From Prevotella sp. (lineage in GTDB: Bacteria > Bacteroidota > Bacteroidia > Bacteroidales > Bacteroidaceae): a DNA stretch of 58,314 nt. How positions within the stretch are numbered: position 1 is the stretch's first letter; each line of letters begins with the position of its first letter. The stretch covers positions 1-58,314 of the forward strand of contig JAFZSR010000083.1 in assembly GCA_017619275.1 (NCBI GenBank), read 5' to 3'. The translations under genes and the position numbers were made by a program. The notes under the pieces are model-generated. The model did no database searches. It was not told the origin of the DNA and saw only the letters and a list, made by a program, of their open reading frames with translations. Shown in pieces: positions 1 to 10,493 of this stretch.

Positions 1-150
1 GCCACATCCTTCGCTGGGCGAAGCGTCACAAGTGCCGAGCGCGTGGCCAAAATAAAACAAATTAGGAAAATTCGTTTCCTCCAAAAACATCGATCTTCAT
101 CTGTCGCTCGTTTCCTTTTCAACCGTACAGGTCGAAAAAATTTGTTTTTT

Positions 151-182
151 TTTGTTTTTGTCAATTATATTTCATATATTTG
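151..182 (+). promoter_or_regulatory. Bacteroidetes-type promoter of the giant surface-protein operon
   Basis: TTTG at 151-154 and TATATTTG at 175-182 are separated by 20 bp, fitting the TTTG / TAnnTTTG promoter of Bacteroidetes. The start codon follows 38 bp downstream. The rest of 1-220 has no gene. Positions 1-47 can fold (GCCAC with GTGGC, enclosing the CTTCG/CGAAG hairpin at 9-23) and may be the end of an upstream element cut by the window edge. Confidence 0.65.
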
Positions 183-220
183 CAGCCTAATTCTATAATG
201 AATTACTAAACTAAACAAAT

Positions 221-3200
221 ATGATAAGATTATTTTCACTGAAGCCATGGACTGCAGTAATAGTGTTACTGCTCATGGCGTTGGGGGTGAAGCCACAAGC
301 TGTATTGGCCGCCGATGGCAAGTTCGACACCCCCAGCCAGGCGTTCTCGTGGTATTCCAAGGGTCCGGGGTGCATCCACCTGAAGCTGATGACCACCAAC
401 GCCAGCCCGTATCGCACTCTGCACTCGGCCACCTACGGCGTGCGCGACTCAACGGGACGCAAGACCCCCGTGTTCTATGTTGGGGAGACCAGCAGCACCA
501 ACAGTGGGTATGTCGTGTCCGATTTCCGCAACTTGCTGGACGACGACGTGGCCCTGCTCTATCTGACCAACGACACCAAGTGGACGCCGCTTTGCTGGAT
601 CTCGGACGACGGCAATCAGGAGCATCACCACACACGCACGAACAAGGAAGACGGCTATGCGGAGCTCGACTGGTATTATCCCGCCAGCTTTGCCGGTAAG
701 ACGCTCACGTTCTACGTGGAGGCCACGCTGTGGCGCGAGGGCGGCGCGACGGTGACCTACAGCAGGGACATCGGCACGATGGAGTTCGACGACATCATGC
801 TCGACGTCTACGACGCCATCCCCGGCACCGATGCCGCCGATGCCGGCGTGCTGCGCGTCCCCGTGGCCAGCGACCACGTCATCAACTGGATTGAGGCGAA
901 ATACAAGGATGGCGATGGGCAGTGGAAGACGCTGCCGCGGACGCAGCTGGAGAAGAACGCCTATTCGGGCTTCATCCGCATTCCTGCTTGCGAGGCCCAC
1001 GACAGCCTGACGGTGACGGCCAACGTGGTGTCGGCCACCGTGACCAAGAGCGACATCCCCAACAGCGACTGGCCGTCGGCCGTCAGTGGCAACCTGACGA
1101 AAACGGTGGGCTCCGTTCCCATGATCCACAATCCGCGCCTGCTCATTGCCGACGTGATGGAAGAGGGCAGCATAAAGCTGCAATGGAAGGTGAGCGACAA
1201 AGACCGTGCCGACATGTTCGACGGCGACGTTTTTCAGGTGCAACGCTCGCTGACGGGCCGCCTTGAGGACTTCAAGGACATCGGCTCCGTGATGTATGAG
1301 GCCGACAGCCTGACCTACTCCTTCGAGGACACCAAGCTGATATCCTCGCTGCAGGCCGACCAGATAGACAAGAAGAATTGCGTGCCCCTGGTGCGCTACC
1401 GTGTCTTCCGCACCATTGCCAACGAGCTGTGGGGGGCCGACCACAATCCTACGATGGTCTACGTGCAGCCCTCGTTTGCCACCCTCACGCTGCTCACGCC
1501 AGAAAAGACGGCCTCGAAGTGGGTGAACGAGGATGAAAAGAAAGTGGAGGTGACGTGGGACTACATGATGGAGGGAAACATGAATGCCAGAACCTTCGTC
1601 TGGGACAGCCGCGCCGAGATGCGGGTGGAGATAAAGATGCGGAATGCGGCGGGATATCCCGTTGACAGCGTGGCACGCGTGCTCACACTGCAGGAGATCA
1701 AGGACAGGAGGGTGGAGCTGACGCTCAACCACTCGTGTGTGAAATACGACCTGAGAATGCGCGTCGACCCCAAGGATTCGCCCGTGAGCCATCCCACTGG
1801 CGACCTCTTTGTCATCATCAGGAATCATGACGATTTCGTCGACTTCATGAATCGCGTCTATAACGGCGAAACGAGCCTGAATGCCATCCTTTGCGCCACC
1901 CTCGACGCCAAGAGCATCACGATTGCAGCCGAAGAGGACCGCCCCTATACGGGCAACTTCAACGGAAACGGCAACACCATCTGGGTGGACTACAACATGA
2001 ACTCGAATACGGCGGGACTCTTCCGCAACATTAGCAACGGGGCCGTGATCACCAACCTCACTACAAAAGGCACCATCAAGACTGCATATAAGTTTGCGGG
2101 GGGCCTCGTGGGGCATCTGGCAGGAGGCACGGCTTTCATCGAGAACTGCGTCTCGGATGTCATCATCAAAGGCAGCATCGATGGCGACGGCTCGCATGGC
2201 GGACTGGTGGGTCTGGTCAACGGGCAGTCTACCATGTTCATCAACAACTCTCTGTATACTGGCGCCTTGGAATCGGAAACCAAGAAGGTGAATGGCGAGA
2301 ACGTCTACAAAACCAAAAACTGGGGCGGCTTCGTGGGCTATCGCGGTGGCTATAGCTTCGTCATGCTGAGCAACAACTATTTCCATCCTACCGATGTTTC
2401 CCAACTCAACCCTGCCGGCTCGGCCACTTTCATGCGCAACTACAACAACGACCCGCTATGGGGCATCGTGCAGGACTGCTACTACCAAGCCGACAGCGGA
2501 CTGGGCATCCAGCAAGGACGGCCGTCCGAGTCAGGACCCTCAAACTGGTGCTGGCAGGCATCCGATTGGGAAGGGAACAGGCCGATAGTCAACAAGACAT
2601 CCTTCAACATCCCCCAAGGCGAGCATTTCCTCACCATCCCCACCATCAATGATTATTATTATGAGAACACGGGTAAGGTGATTGAGAACTCGCTGAGGAC
2701 ACAGACGCAGCAAAGCTCGGTCTACCTGAGGTGGCAGACCGACGAGGGCGACATCGACTACTTTGAGGTGTGGCGCCGCACCACCGAGCCTGGCAGCAAG
2801 TGGGAGCGCATCGCTACGCAGGTCACCGACCTGGAATATGAGGACAATACCGTTTCGCCCGTGTTCGACTATCTCTACAGGGTAAGCTCGAACAACGACT
2901 GCGAGGGCAAGAAGGTGACCTACACTAACGAGGTGCTTGGCAACTGCGTGAAGACGGGCAAGGTGGAGGGCTATGTGCGCTTCGCCGACGGCACGGGCAT
3001 TCCGGGGGTCACTGTCACCGCGTCGCAATATGGCGACGGAGCCGACGCCGCAAAGGGAGGCCGCTGCACCACCGACGAGAGCGGCTTCTTCAGCATCGAG
3101 GGCTTGGATTACTGGGGCTACCAGAAGGGTGACTATCAGCTGACGCTCTCAGGCGTTTCGGCCAACGACCTGTCGGAAGACTGCAAATACGGCATCCCCG

Positions 3201-6200
3201 TCACTTTCGACCATAAGTCGAACTACGAGAAGAACTGCATCTTCACGCTGACCAATGGTGTGAAATTCTCGGGCTTGGTGATGTATCGCGGCACCAGCAT
3301 CCCCGTGCATGGCGCCCACTTCCTGGTCGACGGACATGAGGTGCGCTCGGCCAGTGGACCCGTGGAGAGCGACTTCGAGGGTAAGTTCTCGTTCCGTATG
3401 CTGAAAGGCAATAACCACACTGTACAGGCCGTGTTGGAAGGGCACACCTTCTACAAGGGTGGCTACTACTACAAGAACAACGACACGAACGTGTACTTCG
3501 ACGTCGACGTGGCCAACACCTACTTCTACGACGAGACCAGCGTGAAGCTTATCGGACGCGTGGCCGGCGGTGAGGACCAGGGCCGTCTGCCCCTGGGCAA
3601 CTCGCTAAGCCGCAACAACCTGGGCGACAACCTGAAGATGGTGCTCACCTTGGAGGGCGACAACGCCTCGTGGCTGGTGTTCGACAACGTCAACCGCACC
3701 GTCACGGAGAAAGACACCACCTATATCCACAACAAGACTGGAGTCAAAGACAAGAACGAGTACAAGACCCGCGTACACACCACGCGCCATCGCATGGAGG
3801 TGTGGCCCGACTCGCTCACTGGCGAGTATCAGGTGTTGCTGCCGCCCGTGAAGTGGAAGATTCAGCAGATCTCGGCCGAGGGCTATGCCACCCTGTTCCA
3901 GGACGGCAAGATCAGCGACGTCATCGACCTCACCGACTCGCTCACGAAGCACACCGATGTCTTCGAGGGCTTGTGGAAGAATGCCGCCAATGAGGAGGTG
4001 CGTCGAGTGGAGGTGCAATACTATGCCCAGTATAACCGCATCTATCGCTCGCCCGTGCTGCTGGAGCGCAAGCAGAGGGTCTACGACAAGTTCGACTATT
4101 TTGGCGAGACCAGCTACAACCTGCGCACACTGATGGGCGATACGAAGGTCATCCCCATTGCTTTCCCCGTGACGGAGAAGAACAGTGTCACGGGCAAGGA
4201 GCGGACAACCACAGGCTACACCTTCGGCTATCCGGTGTTCAGCCTGGATCGTGGCTACAACATCATGCTCTCTGCCGTGGAGCGTTACTATTATAATAAT
4301 AATGTGCATAGCGACACCGTCGACGTGGTGCACCTCGATGGCGGCTTCGTCACCATCCGCAACGGACTCATCAGCGGCACACACCGCGACACCCTCTCGC
4401 TCGACAGCAACGGAGAGGCCGTCTACACGCTGCGAGCTGCCCAGCGCCCCTACATTCAGACGGGTGAGGAAGCACTCTACACCGTGAACTTCTCGATGGA
4501 GCGCGACGGCGTGACCTATGAGGCCGAGCCGTTGAAGGGTTATGTGTTCAGCCAATACAGCAAACCGGGGGCCAAGGACATCATAAGCATCAACCGACCC
4601 GTGCTTGTTGACATCCTGCGCGACCCGCCTGGCGGCGGCTCCTCGGCCAAGCTGAGCAAAGGCTCCACACTGAAGCTGGCCTACCAGATGGACATGGCTT
4701 GGAGTGCGGGGCTGAGCATCGGCCTCGGTGCCGGTGGAGGTATGAATGCCTATTCGGGCATCGTCACGCCCATGGGAGGCCCGGAGTGGGGTGTGAACTA
4801 CACCACGTCGAGCGTGTTCAACACGTCGTTCGACATCATCTTCTCGGGCACTGGCCAGCGCGCCTTCTCCTACACCATGACGGCCAACGAGGACATTTCC
4901 ACCGATGCCGGCATCACCATGGTGGGGGCCGACGCCGACATCTACATGGGTATGGAAACCAACCTCTTCCTGCGCCCCACCGTTTCTGTGCAGGCTCTCA
5001 ACGACTCGGTGTTCAAGACGATGGGCGGCTTGAAGGAGGCAGGACGAATGGTGGAGATAGCCGAAGGACGCGATGCCCAGGGGAAACTCTATCACCTGGT
5101 GCGCAACGAGGCCATCGGCTACGGGCAGAGAATCAATTCCACCTTCGTCCACTCGCAGCAGTATATCGTGAAACAGCTCATGCCAAAACTCGCTCAGGAA
5201 TGTGAGGCACTGATGTTTACTGGCTCACAAGCCGAGGCCGAGAAGCTGGCTAATCAACTGAATGAGCCTGTCTACCTCTCGCTCATCACCGACACCAGCA
5301 GCCCGCGCTTTGCCGTGGTGAACACCACCCCTGACGACAAACAGGAGTATGTCTACAACAGCACCAATCCCGACCACTTGTACGCCGACCAGACGAAGAT
5401 GAACTATCTCATCGTGCTGCCCAACGGCTACGACGACAGCGCCATGGAGGACAAGGTGTATGACATCACCAATACGATGTACACCTGGGCCAGCATGATT
5501 GCCCGCAATGAAAAGGAAAAGATGGAGGCTGACGAGCTGATGAAGAACTTCGAGATGGACGGCGGCGGCTCCATCAGCTATAGCGAGGACTTCTCCACCG
5601 AATACTCCAACACCTCGACCTACAACTGGCTGCTTACGGACTTGACACACGACTACTTCGAAGAGCCAAATGCCACCGACAGCGAGAAGCAAGAACAGGA
5701 GCTTGCCAACAGATGGGCAACCTTAGCAAGCATCGTCGGCCCCACTGTGGGAAAGATGCTCGCCGGAGTGTTGAAGGGCACAACGGGTAAGGTGGAGTCC
5801 TATAGTCAGCCAGCAGGCAAAACTAACGTCCCCGACCCGCTGAAGAAAATCGACCTGTTCTTCGTTGGCACCAAGATGTCGTTCTCGTTCACTCCCGTCA
5901 TCTCCTACAAGCTTACACCAAAGCTCTCGGAGAGCGAGAAATACAATCGCAAGGAGAGCTTCACCATCAAGATGGACAAGAAGTCGCATCTCGACTTTGA
6001 CGTCTACCGTGTCAAGGTGCTCGACTCGCGCGACTCAACCGAAGTGGATGGCCGTACCGACGTGTTTGTGGAAGAGAATTTCCTCAACAGCAAGGAGTAT
6101 GTCAAACACTTCATCGACCGTGGGGTGGGGTCGCGCGACATCAGCAAGTATTTCACCGAGCCACGCAGCTTTGTCTATCGCACTCGTGGCGGTGCCACCG

Positions 6201-9200
6201 TGCGTCCTTGGGAGAACGAGCGCAAAACAGTGTTCTACCGCCCAGGCTCCGTGCTCGACGAGCGCACGAAGAAGATTGAGAACCCCCTCATCAAGATGGA
6301 CCGTCAGAGCATCAGTGGTGTTCCCATCGACGAGCCTGCCCGCTTCAAGATTTATATGACCAACGAGAGCGAAGCACCCGAAGCCATCGGCGGCGCGCTG
6401 CAGTTCTTTACCCTCTATCTCGACGAAACGACCAACCCGAAGGGAGCGCGGCTGATGATTGACGGCATGCCGCTCTCGCGTAGCGGAATGACCATCAAGG
6501 CCGTGCCGGGCGAGGTGACCGAGAAGATGATGGAGGTGTGGGCTGCCGAGGACTTCGACTATGATAACCTGAAGATTGGGCTCATCTCGCAGGGCGACGT
6601 ACAATGCGTGCAGGAGGTGGCCTTCTCGGTGCACTTCCTCCGCTCTGCCGGCAATGTGGAGATAGCCACGCCAGGCGATAAGTGGATTATGAACACCGAC
6701 GCGCCTTTCGACGCAAAGCGCGGCTGGTACATGCCCGTCATCATCAGCGGCTTCAACAAGAACCAGAAGAACTTCGACCACATCGAGTTCCAGTATAAGG
6801 AATCGACCCGTGGCGACGACTACTGGACGAACCTCTGCGCCTTCTATGCCGACTCCACGCTCTATCGCGCAGCCACCGGCACGCATGAAATGATTCCGGA
6901 GAACGGCAACATCGTGACCAAGTTCTATGGCGAAGGCACCGTGATGGAGAAAGCCTACGACCTGCGCGCACGTCTCTACTGCCGCAACGGCAACAGCTTC
7001 ATCACCAGCGACTCGAAGGTGCTTTCGGGCATCAAGGACACGCGCCGGCCGCAGCTCTTCGGTTCTCCCGACCCGAAGGACGGCATCATCGGAGCCGGCG
7101 ACAACATCGTGTTTAACTTCTCCGAAGCCATCGAACATAACTACCTGCAACAGGCCACCAACTTTGAGGTGGTGGGTGAGACCAACGAGGACGCCCTCTC
7201 CGAGGAGATTGCGCTGCTCTTCACTGGCGATGGCTATGCCGAGACCGATGCCCGCCGCAATTTCACCAACAAGAATATGACCATCGACCTCATGGTGCGT
7301 CCCGAGGACAAGGGCATCGACATGCCGCTCTTCTCGCACGGCATCGACGGTCACCGCCTGCAGCTCTGGCTTACGAAGGATTGGCACCTTCGTGCCGTCA
7401 TCGACGACAGCTCCTTCGTGAGCACGAAGACCTTGTCGAAGGGAAAGCTACAGCAGGTGGCCCTTATCCTCGACAACGACCACAAACAGGCACTGCTCTA
7501 TAACGACTCCATCATCGGCTCTATGGACAAGGTAATCTATAGTGGTTATGGCAGCCTTATCTTCGGTGCCACCAACGAGGTGGATGTGGACGACCGTTGG
7601 AAATACAGCGGACGCATGCTGGAAGCCCGTATCTGGAATCGCGCCATGACCGAGTCCCTTCTGAACATCTACGGCAAACGGCAGCTGACCGGCTACGAAA
7701 TGGGACTGGCCGACTACTATCCCATGAACGACGGTGAAAGTGACTATGCCATTGACAAGGCTCAGGGCGCCAATGCTGAGTTGCACGGAGCCACTTGGGC
7801 GCTGCCGCGCGGCATGTCGCTCAGCCTCGACTGGAGTGAGGAGAAGCCTGTGAAGGGTATGCAGCTGAGTAAAAAGTTGATGGCCCGCAGCGCCGAGGAA
7901 GACTATACGCTCATGTTCTGGTTCAAGACCAACAATAGTGGTAAAGGCGCGCTGTTGAGCAACGGCTCTGGCCGCAAGACCGACGACGATGCCAAGAACA
8001 GGTTCTTCGTTGGCTTCGAGGGCGACCAGCTGAAGTATCGCAGCAACGGCAATGAAGTATTGCTGGGCAAGGGGTATGCCGATAACGAATGGCACCACTT
8101 CGCGCTGACCGTCGACCGCTCGCACAAGTTGGCCAACATCTGGGTTGACCGTGTGCTGCGCCACTCGATGCCCACCGACACGCTGGGTGGCATGGCAGGC
8201 AGCGATTTCTATGTTGGCAACATGGTGTGGCACGAGGCTGGTTCCAATGTGCAGACTCTGCACAGCGAGAACGCCCTCACAGGCCACATCGACGAGCTTT
8301 GCCTCTTTGCTCAGGCACTGCCACCCTCGCTCCTGAAGCGATACAGCACCAAGAGCCCCAGCGGACTGGAGAAAGGTCTGCTCGTCTATTTGGGCTTCAA
8401 CCGTCAGGAACGTGTGGAAAACAACGACATTGAGTTGAAGCCATTCGCCTTGAACCAGCTCGTGAAGCGCGACATGGACGGCAATCCCACCAATCAGCAC
8501 GACACCGTGTTTGTTGAGCCCGTGAGCTATGTCCTGCAGCATATCGACCAGAACTACGGCGCACCCGTACAGGCCAACAAGGATCTGCGCAACCTGAACT
8601 TCAGTTTCGTGGGGCGCGACAACCAGCTCTTGGTGAACATCGACGAACTGAACGCACGCATCAACAAGCGCAACCTCTACGTCACCGTGACCGACATCCC
8701 CGACCTCAACGGTAACTACATGGCTTCGCCGTCCACCGTTGAGTTCTTCGTCGACCGCAACCCTCTGCGCTGGGAGCGGAAGAGCTGGGAGGAAACCATT
8801 TGGGTACGGTCTGGAGAAGATTACACCTTCGACGTGAAGATTAGCAACACCAGCGGCGCCACTCATCAGTACACGGTTGAGAACCTGCCGCGCTGGCTCA
8901 CAGTGAACAAGCAGACCGACATCATCGACCCTAAGGGTGAGCTGACGTTGCGCTTCAGCGTGAACAAGGACCTGAACGTGGGCACCTACGACGAGGTCAT
9001 TTACTTGACCGACGAAGACGAACTGTCGGAACCCATGTCGCTGACCATTCGCAAGGAGGGCGACATCCCTTCCTGGTATGTGGCTTACGACTTGAAGCAT
9101 TACTCGATGAACGTGGTGGGCATGGTGAAGATTAACGATGCCATTGTGACCGACGAACAAGACCGGGTTGCAGCCTTCGACAACCAAGGACGTTGCATGG

Positions 9201-10426
9201 GTATGGCCTTCGTGAGTTACAACCCCAACACGGCGGAGAGCCAACTCTATATGACCGTGTTCGACAGCACTGCCGTGGGCAACAAAGAGCTGCACTTCAA
9301 ACTGTGGCACCACCAGACAGGGCAGATTATGATGCTGGAGAACGATCGCACTGTGAAGTTCAGTCCCAGTAGCGTGGTTGGCTCCGTTGATGATCCAGTG
9401 GTTATGACAGCCGGTTCGCTCTACTATCAACAGATAGCGCTGCGCTATGGTTGGAACTGGATTTCGTTCAACGTCGACAACGATATCTACCGGAATCCTG
9501 AAGAACTGCTCAAGGGATTTAAATGGTCGAATGGCGACATCGTGACCGACGACACCGAAGACTTCACGTTCATCTACAACAAGGAAATGGACAAGTGGCT
9601 CTCGAACAAGAAAGGCGGCAAGGACATGGATCTCTCCACCAAGCGCAGCTATCGCCTCTTCTTGCACGACTACTTTGAGGCCGAGATACCCGGCTATCCG
9701 CTCAAGGATGAAGCCCAGCGCACCATCTTCGTAAAGCACGACTGGAACAACATCGGCTATACGCCAATGGTCAACCTACCCGTCTCTACGGCAATGGCCG
9801 ACTATGTAGGTGTGGCTTGCGACAAAGACGTGCTGAAGAGCCGCGAGGAGTTTGCCGTGTTCACAGAGACAGCGCACGGCGCTGGCTACTGGTCGGGCTC
9901 ACTGCAGTATATGAAGCCTGGCGAGGGCTACATGCTCTACCGTAACTCCGACGAATCAGCCTCGTTCCGCTATCCCTTCTACGAGCCGGGCAGCACCTTC
10001 TTCGAGGGTACCGTGGCTCAGTCGCGTGTGGAGCCCATCTATGCCAACACCATGACGCTGGCAGCCAGCGTTGATGGCGTCGAACTACAGCCCGACGACC
10101 GTCTGCTGGCATTCAGCGATGGTGAGCTGCGCGGCGAGGCCCAGGCCATCGACTCGGTGTTCTACGTCAGCATTGCAGGCGATAAGAAGGCTCCGCTTTC
10201 GTTTGCCATCGAGCGCGAAGGCGAAATCATTGCCACCACCACCGAAGTGATGGTTTACGAGAAGAATGCCGTGAGCGGCTCGCCCACGCAGCCCACGGCC
10301 ATCAGCTTCGTTCGTGAAGACCTGCCCCAGCATGGTTGGTTCTCTGTAGAGGGTTATCAACTACAGCGTAAGCCCACACGCAGGGGAGTGTATATTTATA
10401 ATGGCAAGAAACAAGTAGTAAAGTAA
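221..10426 (+). CDS. Giant secreted multidomain surface protein (3401 aa), LamG and GLUG-like repeats
   Basis: A 3401-residue secreted protein. Residues 1-31 form a signal peptide. Fibronectin-like beta segments follow, then a GLUG-like stretch at about 580-690 (repeated AGLF, GGLVGHL and GGLVGLV motifs), another fibronectin-like segment and one or two carboxypeptidase-regulatory folds at about 910-1080. An Ig-like segment lies near 2285 and two LamG/concanavalin-like domains near 2325-2500 and 2540-2710. Two related beta modules near 2955-3055 and 3270-3345 carry DRVAAF and DRLLAF motifs. The end, GVYIYNGKKQVVK, resembles a type IX secretion sorting tail, so the protein is probably exported and surface attached. 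It leads an apparent operon with two lipoproteins. A role in adhesion or polysaccharide binding is inference from architecture; no catalytic motif was recognised. Long antisense frames here are codon-bias shadows. Confidence 0.85.
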   Translation: MIRLFSLKPWTAVIVLLLMALGVKPQAVLAADGKFDTPSQAFSWYSKGPGCIHLKLMTTNASPYRTLHSATYGVRDSTGRKTPVFYVGETSSTNSGYVVSDFRNLLDDDVALLYLTNDTKWTPLCWISDDGNQEHHHTRTNKEDGYAELDWYYPASFAGKTLTFYVEATLWREGGATVTYSRDIGTMEFDDIMLDVYDAIPGTDAADAGVLRVPVASDHVINWIEAKYKDGDGQWKTLPRTQLEKNAYSGFIRIPACEAHDSLTVTANVVSATVTKSDIPNSDWPSAVSGNLTKTVGSVPMIHNPRLLIADVMEEGSIKLQWKVSDKDRADMFDGDVFQVQRSLTGRLEDFKDIGSVMYEADSLTYSFEDTKLISSLQADQIDKKNCVPLVRYRVFRTIANELWGADHNPTMVYVQPSFATLTLLTPEKTASKWVNEDEKKVEVTWDYMMEGNMNARTFVWDSRAEMRVEIKMRNAAGYPVDSVARVLTLQEIKDRRVELTLNHSCVKYDLRMRVDPKDSPVSHPTGDLFVIIRNHDDFVDFMNRVYNGETSLNAILCATLDAKSITIAAEEDRPYTGNFNGNGNTIWVDYNMNSNTAGLFRNISNGAVITNLTTKGTIKTAYKFAGGLVGHLAGGTAFIENCVSDVIIKGSIDGDGSHGGLVGLVNGQSTMFINNSLYTGALESETKKVNGENVYKTKNWGGFVGYRGGYSFVMLSNNYFHPTDVSQLNPAGSATFMRNYNNDPLWGIVQDCYYQADSGLGIQQGRPSESGPSNWCWQASDWEGNRPIVNKTSFNIPQGEHFLTIPTINDYYYENTGKVIENSLRTQTQQSSVYLRWQTDEGDIDYFEVWRRTTEPGSKWERIATQVTDLEYEDNTVSPVFDYLYRVSSNNDCEGKKVTYTNEVLGNCVKTGKVEGYVRFADGTGIPGVTVTASQYGDGADAAKGGRCTTDESGFFSIEGLDYWGYQKGDYQLTLSGVSANDLSEDCKYGIPVTFDHKSNYEKNCIFTLTNGVKFSGLVMYRGTSIPVHGAHFLVDGHEVRSASGPVESDFEGKFSFRMLKGNNHTVQAVLEGHTFYKGGYYYKNNDTNVYFDVDVANTYFYDETSVKLIGRVAGGEDQGRLPLGNSLSRNNLGDNLKMVLTLEGDNASWLVFDNVNRTVTEKDTTYIHNKTGVKDKNEYKTRVHTTRHRMEVWPDSLTGEYQVLLPPVKWKIQQISAEGYATLFQDGKISDVIDLTDSLTKHTDVFEGLWKNAANEEVRRVEVQYYAQYNRIYRSPVLLERKQRVYDKFDYFGETSYNLRTLMGDTKVIPIAFPVTEKNSVTGKERTTTGYTFGYPVFSLDRGYNIMLSAVERYYYNNNVHSDTVDVVHLDGGFVTIRNGLISGTHRDTLSLDSNGEAVYTLRAAQRPYIQTGEEALYTVNFSMERDGVTYEAEPLKGYVFSQYSKPGAKDIISINRPVLVDILRDPPGGGSSAKLSKGSTLKLAYQMDMAWSAGLSIGLGAGGGMNAYSGIVTPMGGPEWGVNYTTSSVFNTSFDIIFSGTGQRAFSYTMTANEDISTDAGITMVGADADIYMGMETNLFLRPTVSVQALNDSVFKTMGGLKEAGRMVEIAEGRDAQGKLYHLVRNEAIGYGQRINSTFVHSQQYIVKQLMPKLAQECEALMFTGSQAEAEKLANQLNEPVYLSLITDTSSPRFAVVNTTPDDKQEYVYNSTNPDHLYADQTKMNYLIVLPNGYDDSAMEDKVYDITNTMYTWASMIARNEKEKMEADELMKNFEMDGGGSISYSEDFSTEYSNTSTYNWLLTDLTHDYFEEPNATDSEKQEQELANRWATLASIVGPTVGKMLAGVLKGTTGKVESYSQPAGKTNVPDPLKKIDLFFVGTKMSFSFTPVISYKLTPKLSESEKYNRKESFTIKMDKKSHLDFDVYRVKVLDSRDSTEVDGRTDVFVEENFLNSKEYVKHFIDRGVGSRDISKYFTEPRSFVYRTRGGATVRPWENERKTVFYRPGSVLDERTKKIENPLIKMDRQSISGVPIDEPARFKIYMTNESEAPEAIGGALQFFTLYLDETTNPKGARLMIDGMPLSRSGMTIKAVPGEVTEKMMEVWAAEDFDYDNLKIGLISQGDVQCVQEVAFSVHFLRSAGNVEIATPGDKWIMNTDAPFDAKRGWYMPVIISGFNKNQKNFDHIEFQYKESTRGDDYWTNLCAFYADSTLYRAATGTHEMIPENGNIVTKFYGEGTVMEKAYDLRARLYCRNGNSFITSDSKVLSGIKDTRRPQLFGSPDPKDGIIGAGDNIVFNFSEAIEHNYLQQATNFEVVGETNEDALSEEIALLFTGDGYAETDARRNFTNKNMTIDLMVRPEDKGIDMPLFSHGIDGHRLQLWLTKDWHLRAVIDDSSFVSTKTLSKGKLQQVALILDNDHKQALLYNDSIIGSMDKVIYSGYGSLIFGATNEVDVDDRWKYSGRMLEARIWNRAMTESLLNIYGKRQLTGYEMGLADYYPMNDGESDYAIDKAQGANAELHGATWALPRGMSLSLDWSEEKPVKGMQLSKKLMARSAEEDYTLMFWFKTNNSGKGALLSNGSGRKTDDDAKNRFFVGFEGDQLKYRSNGNEVLLGKGYADNEWHHFALTVDRSHKLANIWVDRVLRHSMPTDTLGGMAGSDFYVGNMVWHEAGSNVQTLHSENALTGHIDELCLFAQALPPSLLKRYSTKSPSGLEKGLLVYLGFNRQERVENNDIELKPFALNQLVKRDMDGNPTNQHDTVFVEPVSYVLQHIDQNYGAPVQANKDLRNLNFSFVGRDNQLLVNIDELNARINKRNLYVTVTDIPDLNGNYMASPSTVEFFVDRNPLRWERKSWEETIWVRSGEDYTFDVKISNTSGATHQYTVENLPRWLTVNKQTDIIDPKGELTLRFSVNKDLNVGTYDEVIYLTDEDELSEPMSLTIRKEGDIPSWYVAYDLKHYSMNVVGMVKINDAIVTDEQDRVAAFDNQGRCMGMAFVSYNPNTAESQLYMTVFDSTAVGNKELHFKLWHHQTGQIMMLENDRTVKFSPSSVVGSVDDPVVMTAGSLYYQQIALRYGWNWISFNVDNDIYRNPEELLKGFKWSNGDIVTDDTEDFTFIYNKEMDKWLSNKKGGKDMDLSTKRSYRLFLHDYFEAEIPGYPLKDEAQRTIFVKHDWNNIGYTPMVNLPVSTAMADYVGVACDKDVLKSREEFAVFTETAHGAGYWSGSLQYMKPGEGYMLYRNSDESASFRYPFYEPGSTFFEGTVAQSRVEPIYANTMTLAASVDGVELQPDDRLLAFSDGELRGEAQAIDSVFYVSIAGDKKAPLSFAIEREGEIIATTTEVMVYEKNAVSGSPTQPTAISFVREDLPQHGWFSVEGYQLQRKPTRRGVYIYNGKKQVVK

Positions 10427-10493
10427 ATGCCTCCCTCCTCGCGAGGTAGAAGAGTAACAAGGATAGTACTGAATCAAATAAACAATTAGTAGA

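Noticed and set aside
1-48. tRNA or other RNA gene at the window edge
   Set aside because: It folds as a small stem with an inner hairpin but has no tRNA arms and is cut by the edge, so no identity can be assigned.
449-2404. Long open frame (651 codons) on the minus strand inside the giant surface-protein gene
   Set aside because: Antisense to a clearly coding frame, His/Val/Gly-biased composition, no domain or start signal. It is a codon-bias shadow, as are similar frames at 3605-5152, 6035-7387 and 7448-9739.
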